Part shown: piece by piece, positions 59,937 to 64,000 of the stretch
Layout of the letters: each line of letters begins with the position of its first letter
How positions within the stretch are numbered: position 1 is the stretch's first letter
Assembly (NCBI GenBank): GCA_008360955.1
Contig: LUCM01004968.1
Span: 222,319-286,318, forward strand
Length of the DNA: 64,000 nt
Direction: 5' to 3'
DNA from: Fasciolopsis buskii
Taxonomy: Eukaryota; Platyhelminthes; Trematoda; Plagiorchiida; Fasciolidae
Translations under genes and position numbers: made by a program
Notes under the pieces: model-generated
What the model saw: the letters and a program-made list of their open reading frames with translations, nothing else
The model's database searches: none
Told to the model about the DNA's origin: nothing

Positions 59937-61439
59937 GTTCCCACTTTGAGACGTATTTAGCATTGGGACAATGCAAGAAGTTCTCCACTAATGGAGGAAA
60001 GTGACAATATTCAATGAGTGATTAGATAAATTTAACTACATTGTGGGGTATCCGCACCTACTAATTTGAAAAGGGCTAGAAGAATATCATCCGGTCCAGT
60101 GTAGAAAGGGGGTCTAATCCTGGATAGCAGCAGTCTTACATCTCTTGGTAGAAATATTAATCTCGTAGGCGGCGCAAAATGATTCTAGTTGGAATGCCCA
60201 ATATGATGGTATTGACATCGGATGTCATAGAGGCGGAGAAACAATCACCGAACATCCCCGATATTAGTGGAAATTCATTTGCGCATGCGTCTCCAAATGT
60301 GGAAAATGCCATGTGTGAGATAGACAGGGAGTGTTCTTGGTTGTCGGTTATTCGGCTAGTGCTCCAGCCTTGTTATTAGTGTAACCGTTAAATTCCTGGT
60401 TCATTTAAAGGACTCAATTTCTTTAGAAAGACGGCCCGTCTGTAATATCATAGGAAACTTCTGTTTGTTTGAGTATCGCTAGCATTAAACAATGTTTTTA
60501 ATGATGTCACCCTCACTTTGTGTTGGGGCGATTAGATCAAGGCATCGACCTTTACCTGGGTACAATTGTTTGGCGACCTGCTTGCGGTCTACGGATTGGA
60601 AGAAAATCTCCCAATTTTGGCTGAGAATCATATACAGGAGGGCGTTCCAAGAGAACTTGTAGTATGTTTTGATGCAAGCTGAGGGGGACTAACGGGTGAC
60701 AGAATTAACATTTGCAAACAATCTGCGAGTTATCACCTCCGAGTAGTTTGTGTATGAAAGTGCGTACCTAAGTTAGGCCAATGTTGAAGGTAAGAGCAAG
60801 AATACCGCTGATCCTTCTGAGCAATACAGCAATCTTTCTGACCAACCAATCTTACACGGGGAACGAAAGCGGTAACGTATTTTTGGGAGAAGGAAGACCG
60901 AAAAATTCAGGCGCTTTAAAGTCAGCATGTACTGGCTGAGCTCTATGCGGAATGTATCAATTGGTGGTAAGAACGTGACTGGTATGTAAGGGACGGGGGT
61001 GGTAGATACAAACGACCAGTAATTCCTGACACCGGACTGTCACAATCAGCCAGATAGAATTCAGTAAGTCATTAAATGTAGGGTGATTGCACCATGAGAC
61101 CATGAGAGTGTCTCTCAATTATGCTAGACAGTCTTCCTCGAGCCTGTTTGTCGTAAATTTCCTAAAAGCACATAACCATTTTTAACAATGTAGTTGTCAG
61201 CGGCATTATCGGTTTGTCATGTTTAGGTGATGAGAATGAAATCATAGCTACGCGTGTGCACAAAGGGGAGCAACGCATACGGCTTCGTTATTAACCATCG
61301 AGCGTTAAATAGTAATAACGAAAACGGCTGAGAAGTACTAGGAAGTGAATGTAAATAACTGGAGTAAACGACAAAGAGGATTAAAGACTTCATTTGGAGT
61401 GAAAAGTTAATGTCAGACGAGTACAGAGGAAAGGATATT

Positions 61440-62425
61440 ACTGGCGAGGCCGTTAGGAGACTATCTCCTATTTTGCTAGGTTAATAATCCGGAGTATGTT
61501 CCAACCGAGTAAAATAAAGAACATCTTGACAGCGTTTTGGAGAAAAGTTATATGAGGTGGCTGGATGATAAGAAAACTGACTTCTGTTTGATTGGGAGGG
61601 TCGAGATTTTGCCCGAGAAAATGAGAAGTAGGCTGTGGGCTGGTCGGCATAGTGCTTACCGGCTGAAGATGACCAACCCAGGGTCTTGCCTCTCGAACTT
61701 CGCTCAGCTCCTGTGTACCTTTAAGAGTATAGTTGACAGACTAATAATGCGGAAACCACTGTCAGTTCTGAGGAAAAAGCCTGGATAATAGGTCTAACAG
61801 GAATATTCTAGTGAAAGCCCGCCGCACACTCTCGATTTCAATTCGATCAACTTTACGCATATGCATGAAGATAATCGAGCAGTACTCGAGGCGGGGCCTA
61901 GTATGGGACTTGAAGTTGATAATTCTGCAATCTTGGGTCCGGAATGCCATTGAGATCATTGCAGTAGTTCTTTTAAATACGCCGGTCTGGTAGTGGGCTT
62001 GCTCATAGAAGTTGAAAGAGCAGGAGTATTGTAACCCTAACTCCTTAACTGTGTGATACAAGAATTGGCATGCCGTTTATGGAGAGAGACCACGGAGGAA
62101 CATGGCGCTTATATGATATTAGAGAACTCTTATCAGCAGAGAACTTCGTAAGTCACCTGGAACACCAGTTACCAAGATACTCTTGGTCTTCACTGATAAG
62201 TACGAAAGTGGAGCTAAGTGAAGTAGACGCAAAAGAGTAGACAATTTTAATGTCATCAGGTATGCCATGACGAATACCTTTAAAGATATCAATAATGTAT
62301 AGCAGAAATAGGAGAGGACCAAGGGCGCTCCCCTGGATAAATAAGGAACCTCGCTGGCTTGGGTAGCAGGAGATGGGTTTCAATGCTGTGTAGTTCTTCA
62401 ATAAAACTAAAATGGCTGTGTTGAT
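61440..62425 (-). mobile_element. CR1-like LINE copy C, 5'-truncated
   Basis: Minus-strand RT C-terminal half. QGSALGPLLFLLYIIDIFKG, GIRHGIPDDIKIVYSFA (the YADD box deleted to PDD), VKELGLQYSCSFNF, then HTRPRLEYCSIIF and RKVDRIEIESVRRAFTRIFL. A decayed C-terminal tail runs to about 61,450. It begins abruptly within the RT at about 62,425 and lies inside the ORF1 region of copy B, in the same orientation. Confidence 0.75.
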
Positions 62426-63179
62426 GTCTTACTGAATTAACCGTACCTCCTAATGTGACTGAGCTATGGAGCCGTGATGGATCTAAAGAGACAGAAGATA
62501 GCACAGTGCTAATACTTGGGGGCCTTGTGACAATGCTGCGGGGCGGAAGAGGGGTATGTGCCTCCCTTGGGCTTCTTCTGTTGGGCACGGCCGTGGCATC
62601 ACTAGTTAGAAAAAGGCATCTGTGTTGGTGTCATGTGCATTACCGGTCATTTGGTGACCTGCGGCCTGTGGGGGCAGGGTGGAGTGTGACGGCGAAACCA
62701 AACGACCTGGATTTGGCGACCGTACTTTAGGATGCGCTCGAGTTGCAACGGTGTTTCAGCCAGACGGAGTAAGGCAACGTTAAGTTGATTAAGCACATGT
62801 GGAGGCGTTTTACGGAGGCTGAGATATGAGAGCCGACCTCGATATGTCTAGGTCTACAGTCGCTGAGCTCGAGATTTTGAAAGGTGTCAGCACTAATGGA
62901 TTTTCGTTGGGCCAACGACTGGGCGGGTTTTTACCTAAATGGACGCCCATTTTAAGTTCCCCGACTGTAACGGGTGATGCGTTGTTTGCTGGTAGCAACT
63001 GGGGGGCCGAGTGTGTCTGTCTGGGTTTGCGTAAAGTGCTGGAAATCATTTCTCACTGGAGATTCATTTCGTTTGCAGTTATTTTTGTGCTTTTCAACGG
63101 TGCAGTGGCAATAATATTTTTTTGTTCAATGATGAGCAGCTTCGCTAGAATTTTGGTTTGAAATTGCAGCATGAAATGA

Positions 63180-64000
63180 AAATATGACGTTGGGCCCTCC
63201 TCCGCAGCCTCGTCATCATACATGAAACGTGGGCCACGTCGTTGGCGATCATGAGTGAATATCCAAGGTCATTAACGGGAATACGGCCAGGGACGTTGGA
63301 GGTAATGGTGCTACGTGACTAATCCATTTCACTCAATGTTTCAGAGGCGGGCACATGAAGGAAGCTGCCGGAAGCCACTCGGTCATATTTGCCCTGCTGA
63401 GTTCCAGAGATAGTAAGGTGAGAAGGGATGTAAGCTTTGAGACTTTAAGGCCCAAATTGGTAACGTGATCCATTAAATTAGATTATAGCCCTTCGAACAT
63501 TGCGCACTGCCGGATTTCTAATTTACAGCTATTATAATACTTCTGGTAGGCCGCCGACCTGAAAGTTCTTAGCTTAGCCAGCAAACTTGGCAAGCACTCA
63601 CTACGCATGAATGAATGTGGCAAGTGTTCCAAACGGTCACTAGGATTAGAAAGGATGCTCTGAAACTGTAACCGCGCAGCAGAACCGAAAAGCAAAACTG
63701 TAGACAGGTTGCAACAACGAGTCACATTGAAAAATTTGCAAAGGAAATAAATTCCGTGCAATTTTGTTAACGGTATTTTCAATTGGATTTTCGGCACATC
63801 CCCTAATGAAGGAGGAGGAATAAAAGGAATTGTATAAGTTTGTTTTTGCTGGCATTAAAAGCGATATGAAATACTTAAGATACAAAAAAGCATTTAAGGT
63901 GCAGGCTACTAAAAACGCACTTTGTCGGCATTCAAACGTTAACTTTGTTATCCTGCACCCCCAACCATGATCATGAGAGTTGATGAAACAGTGCTTAATA
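63180..64000. other. Right end of window, nothing recognised
   Basis: A minus-strand frame (63,797-63,483) is open for 104 codons and Leu/Arg-rich. It could be the C-terminal tail of another LINE (LPSLLAKLRTFRSAAYQKYY), but the match is too loose to call. Confidence 0.3.

Larger units (their letters stand above)
55083..63180 (-). mobile_element. CR1-like LINE family 2, copy B, with two nested insertions
   Basis: A decayed relative of copy A that can be followed by DNA similarity. The blocks 55,640-56,100, 56,940-57,880, 59,936-60,130 and 60,990-61,330 align in order with 30,190-30,690, 31,540-32,500, 32,510-32,660 and 33,590-33,940 of copy A. Its 3' end is the right arm of the inverted repeat. 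A 2-kb segment (57,880-59,936) interrupts the reverse transcriptase, and LINE copy C (61,440-62,425) interrupts the ORF1 region. Remaining ORF1-like Pro/Ser-rich sequence (KISSSATVDLDISRS) lies at 62,430-63,050. No intact coding frame survives. Confidence 0.75.

Noticed and set aside
63900..63963. GTGCAGG...CCTGCAC short inverted words
   Set aside because: Seven-base palindromic words 50 bases apart are expected by chance and no element lies between.

Overview
This window looks like flatworm nuclear DNA. A digenean such as a fasciolid or echinostome is the most likely source, but that is inference from gene and repeat content. It has no operons or bacterial signals. It contains one clearly recognisable host gene with long introns, and most of the rest is decayed transposable elements, microsatellites and short dispersed repeats.

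Bases 1-21,500 carry the 5' half of an ABCB6-type ABC transporter gene on the minus strand. Exon 1 is at 21,498-20,999, exon 2 at 19,268-18,934, exon 3 at 11,888-11,603 and exon 4 at 2,777-2,566. The exons give 444 codons, covering the N-terminal membrane domain TMD0, the linker and the start of the ABC transmembrane domain. All three junctions have GT/AG sites and matching phases. The rest of the transmembrane domain and the nucleotide-binding domain lie to the left of the window. The introns are 1.7, 7.0, 8.8 and more than 2.5 kb. They hold a plus-strand CR1/Jockey-like LINE (4.7-7.7 kb), a mariner-like relic (8.7-8.9 kb), RTE-like fragments (12.9-14.25 and 16.6-17.0 kb), tRNA-derived SINE-like pieces and a 78-bp AT tract just inside intron 3.

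Bases 21,500-29,400 are upstream of that gene. They hold an RTE endonuclease fragment (+), an RTE reverse-transcriptase fragment (-) and one plausible but unidentified exon at 25,780-26,037.

Bases 29,400-64,000 are almost wholly retroelement debris, mostly in minus orientation. In order they are CR1-like copy A (29.4-35.2 kb) with a readable proline-rich ORF1, a Pao/BEL LTR-retrotransposon relic (35.5-39.65 kb), a SINE, and fragments of further LINEs. CR1-like copy B (55.1-63.2 kb) follows and is interrupted by two later insertions. A 557-bp unit at 47,738-48,294 recurs inverted at 55,083-55,639 with about nine differences and no indels. It is by far the youngest-looking sequence pair in a field of heavily mutated elements.

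I see no new defence, biosynthetic or mobile system. The points most worth a second look are the young inverted pair, the nested LINEs and three unassigned coding-like stretches.
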